A DNA stretch of 64,000 bases from Isoetes taiwanensis (Eukaryota; Streptophyta; Lycopodiopsida; Isoetales; Isoetaceae): assembly GCA_021234155.1 (NCBI GenBank), contig JAJEKV010000001.1, forward strand, positions 15,058,245 to 15,122,244, read 5' to 3'. The notes under the pieces were generated by a model that saw only the letters and a program-made list of their open reading frames with translations, did no database searches and was not told where the DNA came from. The position numbers and the translations under genes are program-made. Shown one piece after another: positions 10,658 to 22,499 of this stretch. Position 1 is the stretch's first letter. Every line of letters starts with the position of its first letter.

Positions 10658-12132
10658 TTGACCTCAACATGCCATTCAGAATTTTGCTTTTTTCACAACA
10701 TAACAAGGGCATACATCTGCATCGCCCACTTGAAGCTGGACTTTCTTAATAAACGTCTTCTGCAGTTGCATGGATGCATTATCTTTCTCGCCATCGATTT
10801 GGCCTGCATGAAGAAGCATTGCCCTGAACCCTTGGCCTGCCAAGGTGCCTAGATAAGAAACATTCCTTTAAATTGTGCATAAGAAGGACAAAGCGAATCG
10901 GAAGCTTTTACGTTATTGCATCCATGATAGATCCAAACTATTCAAATATTCAAAAACTTTCCCATACCATCGTTTGTGCTCCTCACATTTTTAAACCAGC
11001 CATTGTCCAGGAGCCAAAGTATGAAGATCTTGGCATCACAGGTTAGGCTGCACATTTAAATGCTTAGAAAAAACCATAGCCAAAGGAGCATTGAGTTTGC
11101 TTCTGTTTGTATAGAATAGAATCTCTAAAGCATGCCATCGAAAGTATATAGTGAAAGAAAAAGTGAGCTTCAAGTAGATTACCTCATCAATTTGTTGCTT
11201 TTCCATTTCTTCTTTGCCGAAATTGTTGCTTAGAGATGAATACGTCTCTATCTTCTTTCGTTTACCTGATTCATTCATGAATTGGGTCACCAAGAGTGAA
11301 AAAAGATGTGGATATAGCAGGAGAAAGAAACACAATACGTTGTTGGTTTACAGAAATGATTCTCGAAGACCAAAAAGTGTTTTCAACAGAGGTGTCCTAT
11401 TCATCTCTGACTCTTTTCGTCAAGACCCACAGAGTAAATTAGCTACCTTATTCATTTTCCTCGCTGGCGGACTTGGCTGGGTCTGTTGGTGCTTTTCTTT
11501 CTCCTTCCTATTCCCGGGTTCCATTTCTGGTCTCGTTTCTTGTGCTCTAAAAGACCAGACAACAGTATTTAGACAAAAACGGCTACAAGGCAACACCACA
11601 TTGTCGGATTTAAGAATCAATCTTCCTTTTCTTTTGTGAACACACATCGATAATTCATAACCTAAGGAAAAATAGTATACAGAGTCCACATATCTACCAT
11701 ATTTTTTAGACGAAGAAGATGCAGCGACAGCTTCATGCGCCTAAGCCTGCTTTTGCAATAACCATAGTGTGCACAATCCTATAGATTTATAGCAGATCCC
11801 TTTGATAGAGAAGGCAGAGGTTTCCCTTTGAATCCAAGCACTGGAGTTATCGATCTAAGATCCTATCTGAAAACCGGCAAAATATTATTCAGCGCACACA
11901 ATTTATTTTGAAGAAAATACTCTCAGTCGCAATAGGGCAAGAAAATACTCTCAGTCGCAATAGGGCAAAATCGTTCAGGTCATTTCTCCTATGCATTGAT
12001 CGAGCAACGAAAGGATAAATAATAACTACTTACTATAAACGGCCCCAAATGAAAGCTGCAAAAACAACAAAATTAACGGCCGAGATGCTCTGCACACACT
12101 ACATTTTGCTTTTATTACTATATATAGATAGA

Positions 12133-14379
12133 TGCTGGACGAGTTTAAACCAGTATGGAAAAGACAATTTGGAAGCACATAACATGAACACCTGATCTAT
12201 TAAGGTAACATACCATAAACAATTGTTTATGAATAATCAAACATCATACATGATGCTCTGTTTCTATGAGCAGAAGGGGACAAAAACATGTTTCTATTAA
12301 CTAATATCAGTTTAGATAGAACTAATAAATGAAAATAATTCAGATTATAACGACAATCTGTTTATTTAGGACCAGAAAGGGACAAAAAATGTTTAAGTTA
12401 GTTAATGCTACTACTACATAAGTTAGAACCTAACCATGGAGAAGGGTAATGAATGGATTTATGTTGGCACAGGCGCTTCTTAAATACCTTAACCTTAGTA
12501 ATGTGAATTGTTGTGGCCTTTATGTCGTCCTTACAACAAGCAACAAGCAATTTATTCCGAGTTGACCTCAAAAGAGAGCCATAGTTTTGGCCATGATCGT
12601 TGGGGGGGGGGGAGGGATGATGGTCCATTCCTTTTCAGTTTCCAACGAACATATTTTAAAATACACAACGTGTTAGCTGGCCACACAATCATCACGGGTA
12701 TGGAATATCAGAAGTACAACAATTTGCAGCCTACAAAGGATGACAAAAAATGAAAAACCTTAACACAAGAAGATAATGCCGGAGTTTGATTCAAAAAAAT
12801 TCTATCTATTCCAGGATTCAATTTTGGCTGAGTGCAACTTGTAACTAAATATGGTCCAGAAGATTCAATTCAACAACTGGAACGGGGGAAAGTTTCTGAA
12901 CTCTGTGTTCTTTAATCCAAATCCGACAAGGCATACACAGATTTAAAGGGATCCTTTATGAAACAAACATGTCAAAACAAGAGGGAAAGGACGTCAAGGG
13001 CTAACGGACTAGAAGCATAACGCCAAAATGTAAGAGAACAGAGCAGAACAGAGCCCTAAAATTTAAACAGGGACCAATAGCAAGCTTCCATTTATTCCAG
13101 ATCGGGTCAAGATTCAGGAAAAAACAGAACCCTAAAATTTAAAACAGGTCTGACCTAATCTGTTCGAAGCCTGCGCCTTCAAGCCGACAGCCTGCATGTG
13201 GATCTGCATAATTTACCGGGGCCTCACAAACTATAAAATCCTAGTCTTACACTCTGTATGAAGATACATCACGGAAGCCAATGCTGAAGCAGATGTCAAG
13301 AAAATGGTTGCTCTTGGCGAGAAGCTGTAAAAGAACCTGTATAGAAAACCAGATTTAGTGCTCTTTCCTTAACCGTTAAATATCTAGACATGCAAGTGTG
13401 AAAATGCTGCTTCTCGCGGAATTTGTTATTCTAAGAAGCAAATTTGAGGCTTTTGTACCAGATTCAAACCCAAGAACCTTAAAATGGAAGCAAAAATTTA
13501 CCATTTGTTGGGTCTCGAGAGTCCTAAACACATCGGGAATATTCACGCATCTTGCAGACGAAATTCAGAACAGGGGAAAAAACCTTACCTTTTGGCTTTG
13601 TGGAGACCAGAATCACCTATTGCCAGAATCTCTTCCATTGGAAAATCGTATCCAGTTATTAAACCTTTCCTTGCTTGCGTTCGCACCATTTGATCGCATC
13701 AGATTGCTCGTCTGAATGAAGAGTACCCAAATCTTCAAAACATGGGGGCCGGTCTTACTTTTTGTTATTAATAGAAGCTATGGCGGATAGGGGAAAGACC
13801 CAGTGTTCAGAAGGACGGGCTTTGCGGGATCACATCCTCATTTTTTTGCAATAGAAGAAAGACCAGTGTTCAGAAGGGTGAGCAGCTATGGCGGAAAGAG
13901 CAACAACTGGGCAAGCTAAAGAATTGGGTACGTCGGATACATAGTTAATGACATAAAGAGAATTAGTTAAGGCCTCTACCCTTGCTAAACCAGCCTGTGC
14001 GTCACCAGAACTCGACCATGCTCGGCTTCCCAAAAAAACTCAAACGCCATAGCGTTGATGGACGAACTTACCTTCTGGCAGAGTTTTGGAACCGTCATAT
14101 CTTTGGACTAAACAACCAAAGGTTTCAGAAGCTACCCAAATGTCAGGTCTCAGCAGCCAACTGAGCGATTCCTTCCCATCACCATGCTTTGCCGTAGGAA
14201 ATTGGAGAAAACTATGGCAATCACCTGTGACCCAGTTCAATGCTTCCTGATATTAACGGATATGGAAGAAGAAGGGTCGAGCTGCGCCATAGCCATGCCT
14301 GCGACCCCTGCAAAGGAATGGGGCTGGATGACCGACCATTTACAGGCAGCAGCCAGTTTTTAGCAGTCATCAGCATATG
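12133..14379. other. Non-coding stretch with no supported gene
   Basis: AT-rich sequence without a convincing gene. Visible items are a G-run at 12600-12615, two partial tandem repeats (about 13030-13150 around CCCTAAAATTTAAA, and 13790-13885 around CCAGTGTTCAGAAGG), and short minus-strand ORFs at 13830-14240. One of these ORFs contains DIWVASETFGCLVQRYDG, which I cannot place. Confidence 0.5.
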
Positions 14380-14500
14380 CTAGGTATATGCCAGTATATA
14401 CTTGAATATGCCCACATATCCACATAAACGAGGGTTTGCCCCCCTAGGGGCAACCCAAAAATAAGGCGTTAGTGGCACGGTATAGGTTGCCTTGAGGCTG
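14380..14500 (+). repeat. Dispersed repeat, inverted relative to 50540-50665
   Basis: Reading GCATATGCTAGGTATATGCC, then a GGGTTTGCCCCCCTAGGGGC palindrome-like segment and CAACCCAAAAA. The reverse complement of 50540-50665 gives the same order of blocks with moderate divergence. The internal GCCCCTAGGGGGGC-type stem could form a hairpin. This is probably a short element family of unknown type. Confidence 0.6.
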
Positions 14501-14705
14501 ATGTAGTGTGCAATATATATATTGCGCCTTGTTGTTAACGGATTATATTAGGTATATAAGATCACTGCACAACCTGTTCCAATGCTTAGTAGAGTTTGTG
14601 CATCAACATTATTATCTTCAATTGAATATACCAAAGTCTGAACCCTTGTCAGCCTATCCTTCGAAAACCATGGGTTTCCATTCAAATGGCTCATTATGGT
14701 TGACT

Positions 14706-15259
14706 TTAAGATTCTCTTCCCTTCCATCTCAACAAATCTAACATTTCATCAAATGCATAACGTAATTTAGACCTAGCCACATTAGCCTCATTGATTACCT
14801 CGTTCCTGACTTGATTCATCACCTTCAAGCTCCATATTGTCTTCCATAACATCGATCTCGGAAATGTGATAGAACTCGAGTTTTTAGACAAATTACTTTG
14901 AAACCAATCCTCAAATTTCCATGGCTCATTAAACCAACTATTAGTGCCCGTGCATGTAATGCCTACACTCTCACACAATTCTTGTGTAGCTTTTTGTCAT
15001 CCGCATCCACAACACTATAATCAACAAGGTCACAATTCAGCACGTTTCCATCACTATCTATCTTTCTTTCTAACTCCTGCCAAATGTGCTCTTGCTTAAC
15101 ATGAGTTGTAGAAAATAAGAGGGTTGTGGCAGCTTGAAATTCATAAATATGATTCAAGGCAGATACACTCTCCAACAAATCTACCCCAACGTACGACCTT
15201 TCGTTACGTACCATGCCAACCACTTTGGGGAAGAAGTTCATGCATCCGATCATGTACAC
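14706..15259 (-). pseudogene. Unrecognised coding remnant
   Basis: Two adjoining minus-strand ORFs (15259-14963 and 14978-14706) have ordinary protein-like composition, for example NFFPKVVGMVRNERSYVGVD and KFEDWFQSNLSKNSSSITF. They are in different frames and no splice sites convincingly join them. I do not recognise a domain. A transposon-derived or exon remnant is possible. Confidence 0.25.
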
Positions 15260-15454
15260 TTCAAGGGCAACTCTAAATCCCCAAATTTATCTCTGAAATA
15301 CTGTATGAGTAGCACAAAAGAATGCCATGACAATTGCACATCCATAAGCCTTTTCGACTAATGAATTTCTTACTCAATGAATGCGTGCTTTGGTTCTTCA
15401 ACCATAGCCTCCAAAGCCTGCTATGGTCAACGAAGTTAGAGTGATTAGCAACCT

Positions 15455-15545
15455 CCTAATATATAGCATAATAACAGGGGGTTTTCTTTGTGTTTTTGTA
15501 CGCTTTTCACTAAGGTTTTCCTATGATTTCGTGATGTATTCAAAT
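15455..15545 (+). repeat. Dispersed repeat shared with 61275-61360
   Basis: Both loci share ATATATAGCATAATAACAGG with GGGTT, then a T-rich stretch, TTTTTxTACGxTTTT, CACxxxGGTTTTCCTATGAT and TTCGTxxTGTATT. The shared block is about 85 bp at roughly 80 percent identity. It may be the end of a larger element, since the A/T-rich start resembles Helitron 5' ends, but the exact TC terminus is not present. Confidence 0.5.
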
Positions 15546-15585
15546 GGATGTACTAATGCGTACATCTAGAGTGCACCATTTCTGA

Positions 15586-15785
15586 GCCATTGATTTTAGC
15601 CTTTTTTTTTTCAATGGTCAACAACCAATGGCTCACAACAAAAGCCCTTTTTTTGTGCGTGTGGTGCATAATGGGTACATGAAGGGCCATTGATTTTAGC
15701 ATTTTTTTCCAATGGTCAACAACCAATGGCTCACAACAAAAGCCCTCTTTTTATGTGTGTGGTGCATAATGGGCACATGAAGGGC
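15586..15785 (+). repeat. Tandem repeat, 100 bp x 2
   Basis: Two adjacent 100-bp units start with GCCATTGATTTTAGC and include CAATGGTCAACAACCAATGG, CTCACAACAAAAGCCC and GTGTGGTGCATAATGGG. Each unit holds a small inverted pair (CCATTG and CAATGG). The units differ by only a few bases, so the duplication is young. Confidence 0.85.
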
Positions 15786-16490
15786 TTGAAGGGCGCATGT
15801 AGTGCAGTTTCCCTGCCGGCAACACATTTCTTATCATAACTTTTGATCCAGAGCTCTGTTTGAGATGATTTTTATTGCGTTGGAAAGCTCTCTCTGAGAT
15901 CTTTTTGATAGTGTATGATATGGATATGTTTGGTTAAGTTATCTATGCTAAAACATCAATTTTTCGGCCGGGTTTGGTAGGCTTTCACATCCTACCAGTT
16001 GATTAATACAGGATTGCGCTATTGGATATTGTTTTATGGCTCATTCCGAATGAAGCTTGCAAAAAATGACCATGCTTTTTTAGATTTTGAGGCAGTTCTT
16101 AAGCAAATTCCAAGGCTTCTAGATCCTTGTGCTAACAAGCAGAAAAGTTTTCCACTTTGGTTTCTCACCACAAGAATCCATGGAGGCCAAAGGCTGCTGT
16201 TAAATTCCAGTTGAAAAATGTTTGTGTATGGGTGTTGCAAACTTTATGACTTCAGAATAATGGGATCAATCTGCTCTATCTTTATGGTAACTTTTACTTA
16301 TGTTCTTTTTGTTTTATTGTGATCAAATTCAAAAGTTACAGGTGATGAAAGCCTCAAATGAATTCTAGTTTTTTTCTGGTTTGAATTCTAAAATTTTTGT
16401 GGGGGGGAGGGGGGGGTCCCTAAGGCCCGAAGGGGCCAAAATTTTTTTTGCAACACAAACCATTAACATCCAACATATAAAAATTAAATC

Positions 16491-16994
16491 CCCAACACAT
16501 AACAACCATTGACATTAACAACCAACACATAACTACCATTGACATTAATTAACACAACCATTGGGTCCAACACATTTTAAATTAAAATCCCCTTAAACCC
16601 CCTTTGGTTTGGGTGCATATTCACACAGGGGGTGACGAGGGGCGCCGAGAGCCCTCATAATTGTATTTTGCACGTACGAAATCAACACCATATAGTATTT
16701 CGCTTGAAATCTTATAGTATTTTGCGAATCTTGTTATACAGTACAACAAATTTTGTACTTGCATACCCCACAAACGAGGAACTTTACGTACGGTGTAGAT
16801 TAAGGAATAAGGGGTGAATATGCCTATCCAACAGCTCTCGTTGCCCGGAGTCACCCCCCGTGTGAATATGCACCCAAACCAAAGGGGGTTGAAGGGGGAT
16901 TTTAATTTAAATGTGTTGGACCCAATGGTTGTGTTAATTAATGTCAATGGTAGTTATGTGTTGGAAGTTAATGTCAATGGTTGTTATGTGTTGG
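16491..16994. mobile_element. Foldback/MITE-like element with about 145-bp inverted repeats
   Basis: The left arm 16491-16635 is the inverse of 16850-16994 at high identity. Both arms contain CCAACACATAAC, ACCATTGACATTAATTAACA, CCCTTTGGTTTGGGTGCATA and TTCACACxGGGGGTGAC. About 210 unpaired bases lie between the arms. Each arm has an internal tandem repeat (ACCATTGACATTAA twice). There is no ORF of note. The long-arm, short-loop structure is typical of non-autonomous DNA transposons or foldback elements. No target-site duplication is clear. Confidence 0.8.
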
Positions 16995-17287
16995 AAAGAA
17001 CAATTTAAACTAAAAGAGGAAAAAATTATTCATGCTCACTTAAAAAAGGGATACTATTGCAGTGGCCTTAACCCTTGCTCTCAAGTCCATAGTAGACGAC
17101 AAGAAGATGTCAACATATGATGCCACAACTTCCAAATAGATTTTTATTCTCAAATTTCGCATTGGTAGGCCTACATAAACATCTCTCAGTTCGTCCAAGT
17201 ATTATTTAACTCTTTTAGAAGCAAGACCTGAGCAGCCCTCTAGTTTTGCCTATCTTGATGCTTCACATCTCCACAACCATGCTTTCC

Positions 17288-17749
17288 TTAGCATAAGTCA
17301 AACACATGGCATATGTCATTTAGAGTCACTAGCTCGTTCCCTAAATACAATTTTCTAGTTGCACTATCCAAGGAATTAACAAGCTTCTTGTCACTGTGCA
17401 CTGCCTCCTTGGATGTATAATCCTCAAACACGCATGTTCTTCTCCTTGAATCTCCATCCGAGCTGTGGCCGATTAGAGGGCCAACAACCATTCTCAATTG
17501 CACATCCACAACTCTTGGATGTGCCTCCACTGAGGTCTTACTTCAAGGTGATCAAATCTTTACATGCAAGAATAATAGCAAGGACGAGCTTGGGCAGCTT
17601 AAGGGGTTTACAATAAGAACTCTTGCATAGTGAGAAATGACATTCTCCTCGAAGACCTTCATAGTGACATTATAGCCCTCTTCATTGGAGCCAACAAGGC
17701 AATCAAATGTGACATGTCTTTCCTTCACAAAAGCCAAACAAACAGTCAT
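17288..17749 (-). pseudogene. Unrecognised coding remnant
   Basis: Two minus-strand ORFs (17749-17552 and 17530-17288) read, in part, ERHVTFDCLVGSNEEGYNV and DSATRKLYLGNELVTLNDI. Composition is protein-like, but frames differ and no domain is recognised. They might be parts of one old gene together with the remnants at 14.7-15.3 kb, but I cannot show a link. Confidence 0.25.
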
Positions 17750-18413
17750 CTCTTGGAATCAAACGAACAACCAACTTTGTAGAAGAAGCTTTCTTGTGTG
17801 GAGCGCATCGTAGTGGACATACTTGGACCTGCAAAATTTAGAGAAAGAAAATTGTGCATTCTTCTCCCTCTCCAAATCAAATTGTTTCAAACAATGCTTT
17901 CGTAGTTTCTCTATATCTTCTTTTATGGCTATATTTGACGATGTTTTGAGCTATGTCCCTTAAAAAATCCCACAAAGTCGGTTTTCCACTAAATATCCCT
18001 TATCGATGTGCCTCCACTATGTCCTGGCAAAATCTGTTCACATCCTTCCTGTTCATGGACTATTTCAAACTTACTCTTAGAGACCTTTCTTTCATAGACA
18101 ATGCAGTAACTCTCATTTTGGAAAACATTAATTCTATTTTTAACTTTCTTATCTCATGACCGGTAGACCTAGCCATTTTCTTTATCTCTATGCTATTCAG
18201 GTAATCTGATCTAATATATAATTTAGTAGTTCTAAATCCCCTTGATACCTTATCATCAGTCTATCTATGCACTCTCATGTAAAAATCCTTTTCCTCCAGA
18301 ATAGCAGCACAAAATGAACATTGAAAGCTTTGATTAACATGTAGTCTTATATGTTTAAAGAATGTTTGTAATGCAGCTCATATGCCAGGGCTTACTTTGA
18401 AAAATAGCATTAA

Positions 18414-20918
18414 CACTAGAGTGGTCCCGGGGACCATTCCTAGTCTATAGACCAGAATTGGTCCAGTTCGTGGGAGTGCTGCCTCCGCAACTGTCTGACG
18501 AGGAGGCACATATACCTTCATCTTGCCATTAACTAAACCAGCAGCCCCTCCAGCTTGTCGAATCTCTCTTATCTTGACCAACTCTTGGCTTCTTTCCCGT
18601 TGTTGTAGTGGCGTGAGATCCAGATCCAGGTATATGGACGTACCTTTCAAGCGACTGGTGCGGTGCAACAACAAAGATTTTGCCTCCCAATCCAAGACTG
18701 CAAACTTAACTAGCCGAGGCTTCATGTTCGGTCCTCCGACCCTGATTGGACTCTTGATAACCAAATACTGTAATTGGAGCTTTGCAAGTACCAGGGTGGT
18801 AAGCTTACCTGGCAAATCCTCGCCTTGCTCCTCCGGCAATCCCCGCACAATAAGGTTGAGGCGTGCACGGATGTCTTGCTCCTCGAAGTACCCGCCCTGA
18901 TTCCCGAGCCACCTCGGCCTGCGGCATGGGGGTCTTTGGTGCGGATTTGTGGTGCACTACGGACTTGTTGCACCTCCATCGGGAGGTCCTGCATCTCTTC
19001 TTGCGTAAGTGGGCCATATGGTTCTCTATATGTGAGCATCTTCGACATCTCCTGCCAATGCGCCTTTGCTTCATCAAGGAATTGGAGCCTCCCCCGCACC
19101 GCTTCCACATCCTTTTCCTTAGCATCTATCCGACCAGCCATGCTTGTGACTTGTACAATCTGCTGTAGCAACCCCTTCATGTCAGCCCGTGCTTGCGCCA
19201 TGTCTTCTATCCACTACTGGTGGACCTTATCCAAGCGGTGCCCCATCTCCGTGACTAGCTGCGTTGTTGCTTGTATCTTCCCTCTTATCTGGTCATGAGC
19301 CTTTTGGGCTCCCCTGCAATCATAATCCCCGCGCCGAACTTCCACAAAGGAAATTCGCTCCTTCTGTTGGAGAAGCTGCTTCTTGAGCTTGACCCACAGG
19401 TGATGCCTCCAAGCTTTGCAATATAACTCTCTATTTTCATATTGAAATAACGTATTATTTGAAAGATACAAATATAATTAAGCATGAACTATTTATGGTC
19501 CATAACTAGACCAATTGTATAGAGCATATATCTCTCACTAGCCCTATCTATTTTGTCCCCATAATGATACCATGGTTTCTTACCTTTGATAACATAATCT
19601 TTCAAAGGTGTGAGTGGAAGTCCATGTAGATTCAATTGGTGAATAAGTACCCCATAAATTCTCAGTTGTTTGTGCTTAAACATTGCTCTCAAATTATGGA
19701 AGCTCGTTTAGCCAATTAATTTTATCCTATAGAGAATTGTACGCATAAACTATATTCTAAAGTTGAGAACAAAATTGATTAAGATGTTGTCTCTATTAAT
19801 TTTTAAACTTCCAGTCCTATGGACCAATAATGGTCTGCAAGTGGAACTGCACATAGCAGTCTAACTTGACTTTTTGTAGTCATAAACTTCCATATTTTGC
19901 TTTGAATTTTTTTGCATTGATTTCATGACATGGGACATTTTGAGAATGTGATTTTTCAAAGTCATATCTCAAGGCATAAATCTAGAATAAACATAGAAGA
20001 TATATTTGAATTTAATGCTATAAAGTTTAATCCAAATCTCACGGTTATGATCAACAAATATTTTCATTACTAAAGTAAATCAGAAGCTATTCATATCCCA
20101 AAATTCAACATGAGGTCAATTAACATAAGAAAGTTATTGATTTAAATGGACCTATGGACTAGTAATGGGCTCATGTACAGAAACCTTTCTTGATTTCTTG
20201 TCACCATGTCTTTTGCGTTTTTAATGAGCTTGTTTTTGCATTGGTTTCATATCATTTTGAACTTTCATACTATGATTTTTTGGAGGACATCATAAAGTAA
20301 GTTTTGCTCTATATGGGGAAATATTAATCATTATTACAAGTTACCTAAAATTGAGATCAAAAGTGAAAGTCCAAACATCAAATTCAAGGCCAACCAACAT
20401 TTTTATGGGATGGAGAAACTTGTCAATTGCTTATATATCAAATATTAGCTCAAAATGCATTTCCCTGTGAAAGTTGTTGTATTTAAACTACAACTGCCTT
20501 CTGGGAACCATAATTGGTTCTGAGGAGGCAGAAAGCAGTTTTGACCCTGTCATGTTTGAATGGCCCTGTCTTTCTTCACAGACTTCAGATTGACATGTGA
20601 TTTTTTGTTTTATTTTCCTTATCTCGTGTAGAAAAATATCATGGTAATCAAAAAATTTGAAAAAATCGTTTTTGTCGAGACCGTTTGACTTTATGTAAAC
20701 ATGAAGCTTTTAATACTTGACCCCCCTGAGTTTGCTAGAGCATAACTTACAAGAATGGAGACATATATAATTTTAGGTATTTTTCAAGTGGACTATAACT
20801 GCCATATATGAACTTCTAAAAAGGGTTCGAATAGATTTTGTACCATTGATTTTATATGAATTTTAAAGTGAAATCTTCAAATGGACCATTTCTGGTCCAT
20901 CACCTGACCACTTTAGTG
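18414..20918. mobile_element. piggyBac-like non-autonomous element flanked by TTAA
   Basis: The left end reads TTAA then CACTAGAGTGGTC (TTAA at 18410-18413). The right end, reverse complemented, reads TTAA then CACTAAAGTGGTC (TTAA at 20919-20922). The tetranucleotide TTAA flank with short inverted repeats is the piggyBac hallmark. Just inside the right end lies the inverted repeat ATGGACCA-tttc-TGGTCCAT (20881-20900), and related GGACC...GGTCC motifs recur at about 18425, 18450, 19495, 19815 and 20510. No transposase is present. A LINE ORF1 fragment (18469-19417) sits inside. A second copy of the right part, including the right end, occurs at 26166-27674 through segmental duplication. Confidence 0.6.
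18469..19417 (-). pseudogene. LINE ORF1 fragment (copy A)
   Basis: A minus-strand fragment of the L1-like LINE ORF1, truncated at both ends. It encodes the coiled-coil part (ARADMKGLLQQIVQVTSMAG) and the RRM-like part (LIVRGLPEEQGEDLPGKL and SIYLDLDLTPLQQRERSQE). Its upstream (5') end at 19417 has exactly the same junction as copy B at 26165, so A and B descend from one truncated insertion by duplication. Internal differences from copy C (40.3-41.2 kb) again cluster at CTG/CAG sites. Confidence 0.8.
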
Positions 20919-21559
20919 TTAATGCGGGTGCTGGTGTGGTTGATGCTGGCTTCAAGAAACGAATGTTGTTTGCTGAGGCCGTTTGCCGTTCGTGGAAAAG
21001 ATTGATGATGTAGTTACATGAAAAGGCCATTCTGACAATGCTCCTCCAGTTGCTATATCCATTCTGTCGAAGCAATTCTGGAGAGTTAAACTGTCTTTTT
21101 ATTGGCCAAAACCTTATTAGATTTGCCTTACTCTGTTATAAATTTCTTGGAGTTTCATACATTGGCTAGAATTTTCTATGTCCCTTTTGTAAGTAGATAT
21201 ACCTTCTGCTTTATTTGCTATGTTTTTGTAGACTGATGTAGGTCCTGCATGCCAGTTCAAACCATGATCTGTACACTGCTATGTGATCAAGATGCTTTAT
21301 TATACTAAACTGCATAGTGTATTAGTGTTGTATTGCAGAATACTGCAAGGCATACCTTTTATTAATGAATGATTGAATTTGTGTGCAAGGCACTTAAGTT
21401 TTGAAGGCAACAGTTTTCTTCCAGAAGGAAAATAATATTCAAAGCGTAAAGAGAGTGAACATAAAGCAGGGTTATGTAAATGAGGCCCTTAAACTTTAGT
21501 GAGTATATTCCTTAAATTAATATAAAGCCTAATGGAGCAAGGAGATCACTTGAGCCTTT
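19418..21559. repeat. Segmental duplication spacer, copy 1
   Basis: This stretch is nearly identical to 26166-28309, with only a handful of substitutions over 2.14 kb. It holds the right half of the piggyBac-like element and about 640 bp of other non-coding DNA. Together with the adjoining LINE sequence it forms a tandemly repeated unit of 6,748 bp. Confidence 0.9.
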
Positions 21560-21740
21560 AAGGAAGGAAGGAAGTTTATTTTAACGTCCATGGCCAGAGG
21601 CCTATGAGACGGTACATGCAGAGACAGGCAAAAAGCCAAAAACCCCAACACCAAAAACAAACAATGTAACTGTACAGTAGATCCCTACTACCGGGATGAA
21701 AAAACCCCCACTTGGGAGGAAAAACCCTAACAGTAGGCTC

Positions 21741-22295
21741 TCAAATACCATGCCTCCAAAGAGCAAGTCTGACGGCCGAAATCTGCAGGATGTAAGCTCC
21801 CAGTCGTGCTACCATAGGTGATGCGAGTAACTGATGTAGCGGTGTGTCAGAGCATCTAAGATTAGTGTGCACTGCTCGGACATGGGCATATGCTGGGCAC
21901 CGCTGGAGGGCATGGTGCTCATCCTCTATCACGTGCATCTCACAACACTGACATATCCTCTCCTCCCTGGGGATCCCGTGCCCGCCATTCACCCCCCAGC
22001 GACCTGTTTCAATTCTGAGGTAATGGGATTTCGTCCTTATGGCAGCAATAGCTCTCCGTTTCTTCACAGAGATGTGTGCTTTCAAGTCCCAATGGGGTCC
22101 ATGCTCAAGGCCGGGATTAATCTGAGCATGATAGTGCTCTGTCTTGGGCTTTGCAAGAGTAGAGGCATCCCACAGAGTGGTAGCATAGCCCGCATCCAAT
22201 TGCCCATTCTCGCGCATCGAATGCCCGATTGCCACCATTTGTTGGTAATCCATAGACCACCTCCTAAACCATCCCTTACGATTTGCTCGTGCCAT
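21741..22295 (-). CDS. LINE B: C-terminal RT-protein segment with Cys/His motif
   Basis: A 184-codon open segment, the longest intact part of this LINE's ORF2. It ends in a C-X2-C...H-X4-C type motif (ERICQCCEMHVIEDEHHALQ then RCPAY), as found at the C-terminus of many plant L1 reverse transcriptases, where it is thought to bind nucleic acid. The upstream part carries WSMDYQQMVAIGHSMREN. It belongs with the reverse transcriptase pieces at 22.5-23.6 kb but is separated from them by frameshifts. Confidence 0.7.
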   Translation of the reverse strand: MARANRKGWFRRWSMDYQQMVAIGHSMRENGQLDAGYATTLWDASTLAKPKTEHYHAQINPGLEHGPHWDLKAHISVKKRRAIAAIRTKSHYLRIETGRWGVNGGHGIPREERICQCCEMHVIEDEHHALQRCPAYAHVRAVHTNLRCSDTPLHQLLASPMVARLGAYILQISAVRLALWRHGI

Positions 22296-22499
22296 ACCCT
22301 CTTCATTTGGGGGGCCTGCGTTAACAACACGGCCTATGAAGGCAAGCGATGCTCATCCATCCCATCCACCTTATGGAAGCAAGTAAGATGCTGCGCATAG
22401 CGTATCTTTGTAAAGGCGAAACCCGTCTCATACAACAAAATCGTCTGATGCGGTGTCCTTCACTCCCAAGCTATATGTCAAGAAAACTTTTCGCACCCT

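Larger units (their letters stand above)
7723..12132 (-). mobile_element. Helitron-like element with captured PPR gene, copy 2, complete
   Basis: Both ends fit the Helitron rules on the minus strand. The 3' end is CTAG (plus 7723-7726), preceded by a hairpin GCCCAGC-gtt-GCTGGGC at 7734-7750 and bordered by host A at 7722. The 5' end TCTATCTATATATAG lies at 12132 downwards, bordered by host T at 12133. There is no target-site duplication, as expected. The 4.41 kb body has no Rep/helicase, so it is non-autonomous and would be moved in trans. It contains the PPR gene remnant. The inner 7969-12132 part is a direct repeat of 1-4154, and the shared right end at the same base in both copies supports transposition rather than simple tandem duplication. 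Confidence 0.7.

Noticed and set aside
12600..12615. G-quadruplex-like signal
   Set aside because: A single homopolymer G run, likely a simple repeat or length error, without the spaced G tracts needed.
18774..19298. Plus-strand ORF of 174 codons
   Set aside because: It is antisense to the LINE ORF1 fragment, which has recognisable domains. The ORF is a shadow.
21867..22400. Plus-strand ORF of 177 codons
   Set aside because: Antisense to the LINE reverse-transcriptase C-terminal segment with its Cys/His motif.
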